Shown here: positions 6,413 through 14,352 of the stretch, piece by piece
Position numbering within the stretch: the stretch's first letter is position 1
How the letters are laid out: each line of letters starts with the position of its first letter
DNA from: a virus
IMG/VR virus record: IMGVR_UViG_3300049911_000020
Span: 1 to 41,660 of that record
Strand: one strand, 5' to 3'
DNA length: 41,660 bases
Position numbers and translations under genes: made by a program
Notes under the pieces: generated by a model
Seen by the model: the letters and a program-made list of their open reading frames with translations, nothing else
The model's database searches: none
Told to the model about the DNA's origin: nothing

Positions 6413-7340
6413 AGACGGGTTGTGGGATGATCCGAAGTTCGACGCTACAAACGATCTGCCCGAGGCTCCAGGAGAGGAACGAGGATTCTTCGCCTTCTTA
6501 TCAAGCAACAAGATGCAGCGCCACGCTGGGATTTACCGGGCCACGGATGAAGAACTTTCCGCCGGCTCACGTATTCCAATGAAACGTGTCCAGGTATACC
6601 TAACCGATCTTGGCCATCGCGGATTGATTGTCCGGGATGGAGCCTGGGTTTTCTGTCCTGGATACTGGAAACGGCAGGCACATAACCCCGGAATGATGAG
6701 CGCAGCCCGGTCAATTATTCAATCTTGTACCTCAATCAAGATTCTAAAAGCCTTCATTGAACGTTATCCATTACATAAGGAATGGTTGCCGAACGGTTGG
6801 CAAACGGTTGGTGAACCGTTGGGCAACCTATCTCACGAGTCTGAATCTTCAAGTATCCCTTTAACCTCCCCAGTACCAATGCAGAGCAGTACCAATGCAG
6901 TTACAGAGCAGAGCAGTACCAGAGCAGAGCAGAAGATTGATCCGACCCTGGTGGCGGTCCTGCAAGAGTGTGAACACTTATCCCTCGTTAGTACGCCGGC
7001 TTCATGCGCTTTCTGGGATCAAGTGCTAGGAGCTTGTGAGCCATACCCTGCTGCTGATGGAGCATGGTTGTTGACTCGACTGAGGAATTGGAACCAGTGG
7101 TTTGAGGCGAACAAGGGCCGGAGGTCCAGGGAACGCTCCAACCTAGAGCAGCGCTTATTTGGTTGGCTGTCAAAGGATCTGGAGAAACTAGCGAGGAGGA
7201 ACTATGAAGAGAAGCCTGGAAAGTCCAGAGATGTCTATGGACGTGTCGGCTCAGGGCAAGTCGCTCGTGCTATCCGCACAGGAATTGCCAATGCTGAGGT
7301 CGCTGGCAAACTTCCTGGAATTGAACCATCTGGCGGTTGA
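6387..7340 (+). CDS. Replication-initiator-like protein (winged-helix N-terminus)
   Basis: The product has 317 residues. The N-terminus (SRYHPIEDGLWDDPKF... then a helix pair, DEELSAGSRIPMKRVQVYL, and GLIVRDGAWVFCPGYW) has the plan of phage replication-organiser proteins: a first residue block naming the target size, a winged helix, and a wing with the WxxxPxxWKRQ-type ending. The middle, about residues 145-185, is a Ser/Thr/Gln-rich linker containing repeats of QSST. The C-terminal part is helical. The family recruits host replication proteins to the phage origin, which fits a phage without its own polymerase. AAAGG precedes ATG 6387. Its last 137 bases are shared with the next gene in another frame. 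Confidence 0.6.
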   Translation: MPSRYHPIEDGLWDDPKFDATNDLPEAPGEERGFFAFLSSNKMQRHAGIYRATDEELSAGSRIPMKRVQVYLTDLGHRGLIVRDGAWVFCPGYWKRQAHNPGMMSAARSIIQSCTSIKILKAFIERYPLHKEWLPNGWQTVGEPLGNLSHESESSSIPLTSPVPMQSSTNAVTEQSSTRAEQKIDPTLVAVLQECEHLSLVSTPASCAFWDQVLGACEPYPAADGAWLLTRLRNWNQWFEANKGRRSRERSNLEQRLFGWLSKDLEKLARRNYEEKPGKSRDVYGRVGSGQVARAIRTGIANAEVAGKLPGIEPSGG

Positions 7341-7749
7341 CCCGCAGACCATCGGCTTATTGGCTCGGGTATTGAGGTCATTCGATGCAATCGCGGCCCG
7401 AGCTGCCCTGACAACGGCCATTAGGCACAGTCAGACCCTTCACACGGATCGAGTGCTTTGGATCTTGGCGGATCGGTGTTGGCGCGAGGAAGGGTTGCCG
7501 CCTCCGGTAGATCAGTTCCTGGCCAACGTTTGGGATCATGTCTGGGGTAGGGGAAGAGATTGGCATGCCACTGAGAAGATTGTCGTTGATCGGTATGGCT
7601 GGAAGAACATCAGTGGCCAAGAGTATGAGAAAGCGGGAATTATCACGGCGCAACTGCGTGATATGTATGAGGCTGAACGCTCTCGGGTGGTGGATGAATG
7701 GATTGCGCGACTGAGCCTTGGTGCTGAGGATGGGACAAAAATGTCTTGA
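7204..7749 (+). CDS. Hypothetical protein, possible helicase-loader-type partner
   Basis: The product has 181 residues. AGGAGG at 7194-7199 is an excellent ribosome site for ATG 7204, although this lies 137 bases before the end of the upstream gene. Much of the protein is helical (LPMLRSLANFLELNHL... FDAIAARAALTTAIRH), followed by the conserved-looking LWILADRCWREEGLPPP and WHATEKIVVDRYGWK. No ATP-binding loop is present. It takes the place where lambda-type phages carry the second replication gene, so a helicase-recruiting role is a guess from position. Its stop codon lies inside the next promoter's -35 box. Confidence 0.6.
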   Translation: MKRSLESPEMSMDVSAQGKSLVLSAQELPMLRSLANFLELNHLAVDPQTIGLLARVLRSFDAIAARAALTTAIRHSQTLHTDRVLWILADRCWREEGLPPPVDQFLANVWDHVWGRGRDWHATEKIVVDRYGWKNISGQEYEKAGIITAQLRDMYEAERSRVVDEWIARLSLGAEDGTKMS

Positions 7750-7771
7750 CAGGGGCGAAAAAGGGTATAAG
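7745..7771 (+). promoter_or_regulatory. Probable promoter before the 7803 gene
   Basis: TTGACA at 7745-7750 is perfect and overlaps the stop of the preceding gene. TATAAG (7766-7771) follows after a 15-base spacer, which is short; ATAAGG or TAAGGT would give 16-17. Transcription would start about 25 bases before ATG 7803, leaving room for the ribosome site GGGAGGAG. Confidence 0.5.
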
Positions 7772-7802
7772 GTATGAGGCATAGTGACCCAAGGGAGGAG
7801 CA

Positions 7803-8264
7803 ATGCCACTGACGGGGGAAGCGGGTCGAACTTACCAGCGTGAGTACAAGCGAAAGCAGCGGGCCTCTATGAGGCAAGCCGCTGAGGCAATTATCAGGTC
7901 TGTTGTCCCTACAAACGGTCGCCCGAGCCTTCTAACTCAGCAGGCGCGTGAGGTTGGACAGTCAGTTGTACGAGAAGCGCTGGAGAAGTCAAACCTTGGG
8001 TTGAGGCGTATCACTGACAAGGTATCGGAGCGACTAGACTCATCAAGGCCTTATGCGGTGACTGAGGAGGCAGGAGGACGAAAAGTTACTATATCTGCGC
8101 CAGACAACGACGCGCAGCTTCGAGCTGCCGAGTTGGGTATTCGCCTCCATGAGCGTGCCGGTACGATCCCAGCGGGTCCGCAGCCTCAGGCAGTGACCAC
8201 TAGAACGAGAATGGTGCAGGTTAGTCCCGATGGCACTGAGCAGGCCATCGAGATAGTAACGTAA
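7803..8264 (+). CDS. Hypothetical protein, possible small terminase subunit
   Basis: The product has 153 residues with a strong ribosome site (GGGAGGAG). The N-terminus is basic (GRTYQREYKRKQRASMRQAAE). The centre is helical and the C-terminal half contains ISAPDNDAQLRAAELGIRLHERAGTIP, a pattern resembling the D-x-x-x-Q-x-x-A-x-E-L-A helix found in several phage small terminase subunits. A small terminase would recognise phage DNA for packaging. Two small genes and a terminator separate it from the large subunit, so the call is tentative. It may instead be a DNA-binding regulator. Confidence 0.5.
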   Translation: MPLTGEAGRTYQREYKRKQRASMRQAAEAIIRSVVPTNGRPSLLTQQAREVGQSVVREALEKSNLGLRRITDKVSERLDSSRPYAVTEEAGGRKVTISAPDNDAQLRAAELGIRLHERAGTIPAGPQPQAVTTRTRMVQVSPDGTEQAIEIVT

Positions 8265-8325
8265 CCCCTCGTAATGATTGAGAGTGGATTGCATTAGAAA
8301 TGAAATCCGTAGGAGCCAGGGAACC

Positions 8326-8619
8326 ATGACGAGCGATTCCACTACGACGACCCCCGGGCCCAAAAAATCACGCACGACTGAAAGTGCGTTCCTTCCCTCT
8401 CCCACACAGTACACCCACTCAGAGTTTTTCCCCTTACTGGCCTCTTTGTGTCGTCTTCGAGAAGCCTTCTCGCCCATGCAGTTTTTGCCTTACATGACTG
8501 CCACCGAAGTGCTTCGTCGTCTCAGTGAAAAAGAGGATCCCTCCCGTTGTCCCCTCTGCAGCAATCCCTGGGCGCATTGCGAGTGTCCACAAGAACCTAA
8601 AGAGGAGCATGATGCCTGA
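8326..8619 (+). CDS. Hypothetical protein with C-terminal Cys-rich knuckle
   Basis: The product has 97 residues from ATG 8326; AGGAG and AGGGA lie upstream. The N-terminus is Ser/Thr/Pro-rich and probably disordered. The C-terminus has CPLCSNPWAHCECP, four Cys and a His that could hold zinc. The function is unknown. Its stop overlaps the start of the next gene. Confidence 0.5.
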   Translation: MTSDSTTTTPGPKKSRTTESAFLPSPTQYTHSEFFPLLASLCRLREAFSPMQFLPYMTATEVLRRLSEKEDPSRCPLCSNPWAHCECPQEPKEEHDA

Positions 8620-8809
8620 CCGCCTGACTCGCCTCCATATGACCGACCCCTCACAGGAAACGCCTGAAGTGAGGGCGTGGCTGGATGAGGTAGAAGAGCG
8701 AATTGAGCAGGAAGCGGAACGCAGGCTCGTTGACCTCGTGACCTATGGCTCGGCAGAACTCTGCACTACGTCACGGGAGACATACGGGAGGACGAAAGGT
8801 AATCCATAA
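8612..8809 (+). CDS. Small acidic helical protein
   Basis: The product has 65 residues. Two adjacent ATGs (8609, 8612) follow AGAGGAG; the second has the better spacing. The centre (EVRAWLDEVEERIEQEAERRLVDL) is an acidic amphipathic helix, probably a coiled coil. No family is recognised. It is the last gene before the terminator at 8863. Confidence 0.5.
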   Translation: MPDRLTRLHMTDPSQETPEVRAWLDEVEERIEQEAERRLVDLVTYGSAELCTTSRETYGRTKGNP

Positions 8810-8862
8810 CTCACATTCTCGCCCACCCTCGCCTAGCTAGCGGGGGGGACGCGATCCGAAGG

Positions 8863-8902
8863 AAACCCGGTGGGGTGCGCACCGCCCTGCCGGGTTTTCT
8901 TT
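8863..8902 (+). terminator. Rho-independent terminator
   Basis: AACCCGG pairs with CCGGGTT around an inner GGTGC/GCACC hairpin, giving a long GC stem, followed by TTTTCTTTT. It separates the early genes from the virion operon. No good promoter is visible in the few bases between it and ATG 8922, so late transcription may have to read through it. Confidence 0.85.
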
Positions 8903-8921
8903 TGGGCACCAGGAGGAACCG

Positions 8922-9137
8922 ATGTCTCTCACCGACGCACGCACACAACTTCCCGACCTTGACACACTCTCGGACCATCCCAGCAAACTCCTTGAGGCCG
9001 TCAAGAAGCTCACCGCGGCGGCACATCTGACGCTGGGTGCCGTGGAGAACATTGCCCCGGCTCCCGTGCCTCCTGTCGCGGAAGTGCCGAAGGCTGAGCC
9101 AGCCATCGAGGCATCGGCTGTAGGGTTGGAGCCCTGA
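8922..9137 (+). CDS. Small protein preceding large terminase
   Basis: The product has 71 residues with AGGAGGAACCG before ATG 8922. The first 45 residues are helical (SKLLEAVKKLTAAAHLTLGAVEN); the rest is a Pro/Ala/Glu-rich tail and probably disordered. The length and tail do not match a usual small terminase, but its position directly before the large subunit, overlapping by one base (TGATG), suggests a packaging-related role. Confidence 0.6.
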   Translation: MSLTDARTQLPDLDTLSDHPSKLLEAVKKLTAAAHLTLGAVENIAPAPVPPVAEVPKAEPAIEASAVGLEP

Positions 9138-10663
9138 TGGCCCGTAGAGTCAAGACCCGCGCCCTGCAACTCCGGGACGCCGATCCCTCTGACGGCTCCG
9201 TGCCGATTCTCTTTTCCCCGCGCTCCTACGATAAGAAGCTCATGGCGGCGTTCGGGATAGATCCGGCCACAGGGCGCCCGCGCACGCGCATGGGGACCTG
9301 GGAGGTACACCGCGGCGGCGGCAAGACGCTCGTGGTGATCGCCGCAGTCCTCGTGCCAGCGATGCTCCACATGCCGGGGACCTACTTCCACGTCTTCCCC
9401 ACCTACCAGCAGGCGAAGAAGGCGGTGTGGGACAAGATGTTTGACGAGGGACCGCAGATCGGCAGGCCGTACCTGGACTTCTTCAGGCCATTCGCGGAAT
9501 CCTTCAACGAGACCGAATTGCAGATCACGTTCCGCCCCGTCAACGATCAGCGGTCAGGGAGTATTTACCAGTTGATCGGGATGGACACACCGCGCCAGGT
9601 GGACCTCTTGCGGAGCACGGGGCCGCTCGGCATTGTGTACGACGAGTACCAGTTGATGGAACGCTACGCCTATAACGTGCTCGCGGCACGCATGGCGCAG
9701 ACGAAGGGGTTTGTCCTGTTCGTCGGGACGCCGAATGGCGACGGGGCATTCAAGGACCAGTGTGAATACTGCGAGCGCACGCCGGGATGCTTCCACGAGA
9801 CGCTCACCATCGACCAGACGCGCAAGGACGCGCCGGGAGAAGACGGGGGCCCGGTGATCGGGCCAGAGGAAGTCGAGCACATGCGGGCGCAGGGCATCCC
9901 CGACCAGTTCATCAAGCAGGAGTTGTACTGCTCCCGGACCGGCTATCTTCTCAGCACGATCTTCGGAGAGGCCATCATGCGGGCGCGCGCTGCGGGCCAC
10001 ATCACGCAGGTCCCGTGGAACAAGGAGCTCCCTGTAAAAACGGCCTGGGACATCGGGTATGACACCACGGCGATCTGGTTCTACCAGTGGGACGGGCATC
10101 GGTTCTGCTTCATCGACTACGCGGCGCGGAAGGGCGACGACGCGGAAATGGCGAAGATGATCCATCTGGTCAAGGAGGAGAAACCCTACGTCTACAACGA
10201 CCACCTGGCGCCGTGGGACATCGAGTCCAAGAGTTGGGGGAACAAGTACACACGCAAGGAGGTCGCCCGGCAACTCGGAATCCAGTTCCGCGTTTGCCCG
10301 AAGGCCTCGATCCAGGACGGGGTGGATGCCGGGCGGAGGATTATGGAGCGCTGCGTCTTCGATGAGACGAAGTGCAACGCGCCGCAAGGGGAATGTTCTC
10401 CCGGACTGGATGGTTTGGGGAAATATCGCTTCCCGTATGATGATGACAAGAAGGTGTTTGGTTCCGAGCCGGTGCATGACCGGGCCTCGCATGCAGGCTC
10501 GGCCTTCCGGTACTTCGCCATCAGGCCCTGTGAGTCGAACGAGCGGACGGGGGAGGACCGCCTGCGTCCCGCGCATAACGTCACGGTTTCGGACGTGCTC
10601 GCACCCCTCACGGCACGCCGACCGGGATACAACCGCATGACCGTGGATGTGTTGAATGGCTGA
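9137..10663 (+). CDS. terL: Large terminase subunit (DNA packaging ATPase-nuclease)
   Basis: The product has 508 residues, normal for the family. It drives DNA into the prohead with ATP and cuts the concatemer. The ATPase half has the Walker A-type loop HRGGGKT (residues 58-64), Walker B GIVYDE (165-170) and the coupling motif GFVLFVGTPNG (191-201). The nuclease half begins near residue 300 with AWDIGYDTTAIW, whose two Asp are the expected first metal ligands, and further acidic residues follow (FIDYAARKGDD, APWDIESK). A Cys-containing insert (CEYCERTPGC) lies between the halves. It is the first large gene of the virion operon and overlaps the next gene by eight bases. Confidence 0.95.
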   Translation: MARRVKTRALQLRDADPSDGSVPILFSPRSYDKKLMAAFGIDPATGRPRTRMGTWEVHRGGGKTLVVIAAVLVPAMLHMPGTYFHVFPTYQQAKKAVWDKMFDEGPQIGRPYLDFFRPFAESFNETELQITFRPVNDQRSGSIYQLIGMDTPRQVDLLRSTGPLGIVYDEYQLMERYAYNVLAARMAQTKGFVLFVGTPNGDGAFKDQCEYCERTPGCFHETLTIDQTRKDAPGEDGGPVIGPEEVEHMRAQGIPDQFIKQELYCSRTGYLLSTIFGEAIMRARAAGHITQVPWNKELPVKTAWDIGYDTTAIWFYQWDGHRFCFIDYAARKGDDAEMAKMIHLVKEEKPYVYNDHLAPWDIESKSWGNKYTRKEVARQLGIQFRVCPKASIQDGVDAGRRIMERCVFDETKCNAPQGECSPGLDGLGKYRFPYDDDKKVFGSEPVHDRASHAGSAFRYFAIRPCESNERTGEDRLRPAHNVTVSDVLAPLTARRPGYNRMTVDVLNG

Positions 10664-11408
10664 TCTGCTCGTAGCCTCCGGCGCCGTGACGCTGGCCAAC
10701 ATGCGCCTGAGCATCGTGGCGCTGGGTGCGTTCGCGGACTTCTCGGCTGCGGGCAAACTCACGCCGTATTCCGGCTGCCGCCTGGATATCTACGACCATG
10801 CGAGCGTGAAACTCTCCGGCTACATCAAGGCCGCCGGGACGGGGGAACAGGTAAGCATCACGGAACTCAGCGCGGACGGGAACTTTGCCACCGACCCCGG
10901 CCCGTGGACCAAGCAGGCGGGATGGACTATCGACACAGGTGCGGGCAAGGCCATTGCTGCGACTGGTGCCGGTGCGGTCTCGATCTACCAGGCTCCGGCT
11001 ACTACAATGAATGGCATGCTAATCAAACTTGTATTCGACGTGACCGACTGGACATTGGGAGATGGTTTTTTCGCACGTCTCAGCGGACTAACATTTGGGA
11101 CAAAACGCGCTGGGGTAGGGGCGGGATACGCTGCTTATGCTACGGCTACAGCGAACAACACGACCGGTCTCACTTGCCTCGACACGACCACGGGGAAGGT
11201 TGCTAACTTTTCCATCAAACAAGTCCTCACCCCCTCCGCCACGGGGGTCACCATCGTTAATGCGGCGGGGGCTCAGACCTGGATAAGTGAAGGCGGTAGT
11301 TTCAATCGGAATGATTCGGCGAACTATATCTATGAAATCTATCTTCCGAGCACGTTGGTCATGGCGGCACGCAGGCGGGACGATCAAGGAGGCGGAGAAT
11401 GGTACTGA
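10656..11408 (+). CDS. Beta-rich virion-associated protein, possible carbohydrate-binding fold
   Basis: The product has 250 residues. The sequence is rich in Gly, Ala, Thr and short hydrophobic strands (VSIYQAPATTMNGMLIKL, LVFDVTDWTLGDGF, NYIYEIYLPS), the look of a jelly-roll or carbohydrate-binding-like domain in phage structural proteins. No catalytic motif is seen. It is placed between terminase and portal and overlaps the next gene by ten bases. It may be a head decoration or accessory adhesion protein (inference). Confidence 0.6.
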   Translation: MADLLVASGAVTLANMRLSIVALGAFADFSAAGKLTPYSGCRLDIYDHASVKLSGYIKAAGTGEQVSITELSADGNFATDPGPWTKQAGWTIDTGAGKAIAATGAGAVSIYQAPATTMNGMLIKLVFDVTDWTLGDGFFARLSGLTFGTKRAGVGAGYAAYATATANNTTGLTCLDTTTGKVANFSIKQVLTPSATGVTIVNAAGAQTWISEGGSFNRNDSANYIYEIYLPSTLVMAARRRDDQGGGEWY

Positions 11409-11686
11409 TCGGACACACCCTCGTCCTTGACACGGCTGGGGCCACGTCGGCCATCGCAAAGGAACTTGTCATCCAGAGCATCTACTGGGACGCGCCCACC
11501 ACGGCGGGCCACACCGTCGTTCTGCATGACGCAGCCTCCGGGGCCGTCGTGTTCCAGGATACGGCTCCCGGCGCGAACTTGGGCCGCGCCGTGAGTTTCC
11601 CAGGGGGGAAGCGCGTCAAGGGATTATACCTGACGACGCTCGCCAGCGGCGTGCTCGTCGTGAACGTGGCCCGCAGCCACGCATAA
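11399..11686 (+). CDS. Small beta-rich structural protein
   Basis: The product has 95 residues. It consists of alternating strands (HTLVLDTAGATSAIAKEL, HTVVLHDAASGAVVFQD, GVLVVNVARS) and reads like one beta-sandwich domain. Proteins of this size and type sit near portal genes in other phages as decoration proteins. It is translated from ATG 11399 inside the end of the upstream gene, after GGAGGCGGAG. Confidence 0.6.
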   Translation: MVLIGHTLVLDTAGATSAIAKELVIQSIYWDAPTTAGHTVVLHDAASGAVVFQDTAPGANLGRAVSFPGGKRVKGLYLTTLASGVLVVNVARSHA

Positions 11687-11696
11687 GGAGGATTCC

Positions 11697-12020
11697 ATGG
11701 CAGACCGACCGATGGCTCACGTCACTGTGAGCAAAACCAAGGATCCCGTGATTCACTACTACGAACCGCCGCACAAGGTCGGCACGCCGCCGCCTCAAAC
11801 TCTCAACCAGTGTCGGACGAAGCTGTCATCCGAAGTTGGGCAAGTTACTCCTTGCACCTGTGGTGCCATGTTCTACCAGACCATTGCGGACCCGAAGCCG
11901 CCGATGCCAAGTGCGGCCCCGAGGTTGGTGGACCTGTCGCCCGAGGATCGCAAATCGCTCGTGCAGGAAGTTCTAGATGAACTGAAGAAGGAGCAAGTCA
12001 TCAAGAGTCCGGGGAAGTAA
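11697..12020 (+). CDS. Hypothetical protein of the head region
   Basis: The product has 107 residues with AAGGAGG before ATG 11697. The N-terminal half contains TPCTCGAMFYQ, a Cys-x-Cys that may bind metal, and the C-terminus is a charged helix (SPEDRKSLVQEVLDELKKEQ). A related arrangement (disordered middle, terminal helix) is common in small phage proteins that assist assembly. It stops one base before the portal start. Confidence 0.6.
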   Translation: MADRPMAHVTVSKTKDPVIHYYEPPHKVGTPPPQTLNQCRTKLSSEVGQVTPCTCGAMFYQTIADPKPPMPSAAPRLVDLSPEDRKSLVQEVLDELKKEQVIKSPGK

Positions 12021-12021
12021 A

Positions 12022-13773
12022 GTGCCGCTCAAAAAGGGGAGTTCGCAGGAAACCATCTCGGCGAACAGCACTTTCGAGGTAGCAATGGCAATCGACGCTC
12101 GCATAGCCCCGCTCCGGCAGATGCTGACCAGCCTTCGTTATGAAAGTGACCAATGGTACAACGAATGGCAAGAGATCGGCTGGTTCATGTGTCCGCGTAA
12201 GAGCAATGCCCTCATGGGCGGTTCCACAGGTGCGCCGCTCGGATGGCTTGGGGGCCGCAAACAAACCATGCGCGTGCTGAATCAGGCGGGCGAGCGGTCG
12301 GCGGATCTGTTGGCTGCGTCGCTTCACGGCAACCTGACCAATCCGGCGCTGAAGTGGCAATCGCTCAACATGCGCCAGCGGGAACTGAACGATAAGCCCA
12401 AAGTACGCGAGTGGTTGGACGACACCTCCCAAACGCTCGCCGATGCGCTGAACCGCAGCAACTTCACGAACGAAATGGGCGAGTGGTACAGCGACCTGGG
12501 CGTGTTCGGGACAGCGGCGATGATGATGGAAGTCCTGCCCCCGCAGCGTCCAGGACTGTTCGGCGGCTACCTGTTCAACTGCATGAACGTCGGAAGCTAC
12601 TGGATGAGCGAGGCGAGCGACGGGCGTGTGAACACGCTGTTCCGGCAGATTGTGATGCCTGTCGCCGCCGCCTATGAAAAGTGGGGCGACAAGATCGGCA
12701 AGAAATGGCTGGAGAAGAAGAAAGACAAACCCTACGAGATGGCGACGTTCCTGCATGCCGTCTACCCGCGTGAGAATTGGGAGCCAGGCAACCCCCGGTC
12801 TAATCGCATGCGCTTCGCCTCCGTCGTCTGGGACGAGGAGCAGGAGATCGTCGTCAACGAGTCGGGCTTCCATGATTTCCCGTACATCGCTGGCCGCTGG
12901 AGCAAGGCGACCGGCGAGGTGTACGGGCGTGGTCCCGGTCACAAGGCCCTTGGGGAACTCAAGACGCTGTGCAAGACGCGGGAACTGAAACTCCTTGGGC
13001 TCGGCTTGGACGTGGCCCCGCCCACGTTTGAGAAGGAAAGTGCCATTGTGGGCGATCTGAAGTGGGAACCGCTCGGGCGCAACGTCGTGCGCGATGATGC
13101 GGGCAAGGACGCGGTGTGGACGCTGAACTCTGGCACCCGCTACGACATCTCCCAAATCGAAGAACAGGAAATGGTGACCACCATTGAGAAGTGCTTCTTC
13201 GTGGATCAGATCCGTGCGCTCCCTCCCACGGACAAGCCTTCATACATGACGGCCTACGAGGTTGCCAAGCGGTACGAGGAAACCTTCCGGCTGCTCGGTC
13301 CACCATTCGGGCGCATGACCTCACAAGGGGAAGGTATCGGGCATGTAGTGGACCGTGGCGTCCAGGCTCTCGGACGCGCCGGAATGCTCCAGCCCTTGCC
13401 ACCGGAACTTACCGAGCGTCGGGACGCCGAGATGGACGTAGAGTACCTGGGTCCCCTCGCCTTGGCCCAGAAATCCTCCGATGTGAACGCGATTGACTTG
13501 GAGTTCGCGTGGTTGCAGCAGCAGGAACAGTTGGACCCGGGCATGATCCGCAGGAACTATAAGATGGACGAGTTGGTTCAGTACCGTGCGCGCGCGCGCG
13601 GCATTCCCGCCAAGTTGCTCACGAACGAAGAGGAGCGGGCCGCAATCGTGCAGCAAGAGGCCGAGCAGAAGCAGAAAGAAGAGGCCCTGATGCGATCGGC
13701 AGCGACCGCAAAAGGAATGGGGGATGCGGCACCGATGATTCGCGCATTGAAACCACAGGAGCAGGCTGCATGA
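12022..13773 (+). CDS. Portal (head-to-tail connector) protein, podovirus type
   Basis: The product has up to 583 residues. It matches the podovirus connector family: an opening helix (IDARIAPLRQMLTSLRYESDQWYNEWQEIGWFM...), CPRKSNAL, ERSADLLAASLHGNLTNP, and KVREWLDDTSQTLADALNRSNF. The C-terminus (LQQQEQLDPGMIRRNYKMDELVQYRARARGIPAKLL) is also typical. Twelve copies form the DNA entry ring of the head. The frame begins at GTG 12022, but ATG 12085 (MAIDARIAPL), with GAGGT before it, may be the true start. The 21 extra residues begin PLKKGSSQETISAN, the opening of an unrelated small phage protein family. The next gene overlaps its stop. Confidence 0.93.
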   Translation: MPLKKGSSQETISANSTFEVAMAIDARIAPLRQMLTSLRYESDQWYNEWQEIGWFMCPRKSNALMGGSTGAPLGWLGGRKQTMRVLNQAGERSADLLAASLHGNLTNPALKWQSLNMRQRELNDKPKVREWLDDTSQTLADALNRSNFTNEMGEWYSDLGVFGTAAMMMEVLPPQRPGLFGGYLFNCMNVGSYWMSEASDGRVNTLFRQIVMPVAAAYEKWGDKIGKKWLEKKKDKPYEMATFLHAVYPRENWEPGNPRSNRMRFASVVWDEEQEIVVNESGFHDFPYIAGRWSKATGEVYGRGPGHKALGELKTLCKTRELKLLGLGLDVAPPTFEKESAIVGDLKWEPLGRNVVRDDAGKDAVWTLNSGTRYDISQIEEQEMVTTIEKCFFVDQIRALPPTDKPSYMTAYEVAKRYEETFRLLGPPFGRMTSQGEGIGHVVDRGVQALGRAGMLQPLPPELTERRDAEMDVEYLGPLALAQKSSDVNAIDLEFAWLQQQEQLDPGMIRRNYKMDELVQYRARARGIPAKLLTNEEERAAIVQQEAEQKQKEEALMRSAATAKGMGDAAPMIRALKPQEQAA

Positions 13774-14333
13774 GACATGTAAGCGCATCAAGAATGGCGA
13801 AGATCAAGGCGGGAGAGGCGTGCAGCACTTGTGGAACTAATCCTCCTCGTGCCATGCGAAAAACTTGTCAGAGATGTGCCGACCTCATAAGAGACTGGAG
13901 GAAGAGAAATCCTGACCGACACCGCAAAGTTGCTAAGGCAGAGCATCAGAGAAACAAAGCACAATACCGAGTGCGAGAGAGAAGGTGGTTTGCCGCCGAT
14001 CCTAACAGGCAGGTGAATAAACGCATCAGGAGAACCATTGGAGATGCTCGATTCGGAGTTGAGTTATATCAACAAATCTTGACTGCGCAAAAGAATCGCT
14101 GCCGAATTTGCGGAGCCCCTCCGAACGGAAAGAGACTTTTTATAGATCACGAGCATGTTTCAGGTCGCCTTCGAGGACTGTTGTGTTCGAATTGCAATTG
14201 TGGAATAGGATTGTTTAAAGATAACCCGGGTAGGTTGAGAGCAGCAGCCGATTACATAGAAGGGAAAGAAGTTGTTAATTGGATGGGATTTCCTTGGGTT
14301 GTAGATGGGCAAGAACAGCCAGCGCCGGCGTAG
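13770..14333 (+). CDS. Endonuclease VII-type HNH nuclease, inserted in the head module
   Basis: The product has 187 residues. A first zinc ribbon (CSTCG... CQRC) is followed by a very basic linker and the nuclease core: CRICG (111-115), FIDHEHVSGRLRGLLC with catalytic His near 127 and 129, NCNCGIGLFKDNP, and AADYIEG. This is the signature of the recombination endonuclease VII family, which cuts branched DNA; many phage copies act as free-standing homing endonucleases. The gene is visibly more AT-rich and Lys/Arg-rich than the head genes around it and separates the portal from the scaffold. This suggests a later insertion. It overlaps the portal stop (ATGA). Confidence 0.88.
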   Translation: MRHVSASRMAKIKAGEACSTCGTNPPRAMRKTCQRCADLIRDWRKRNPDRHRKVAKAEHQRNKAQYRVRERRWFAADPNRQVNKRIRRTIGDARFGVELYQQILTAQKNRCRICGAPPNGKRLFIDHEHVSGRLRGLLCSNCNCGIGLFKDNPGRLRAAADYIEGKEVVNWMGFPWVVDGQEQPAPA

Positions 14334-14352
14334 ATGGCGCAAGGAGAGTTAC

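Noticed and set aside
9554-10762. 402-residue minus-strand open frame opposite the terminase
   Set aside because: Same cause; the terminase motifs prove the plus strand. The reverse translation is Arg/Pro/Val-rich.
12001-13155. 384-residue minus-strand open frame opposite the portal
   Set aside because: The plus strand has a clear portal gene; GC-rich codons leave the opposite strand open by chance, and there is no ribosome site or family resemblance.
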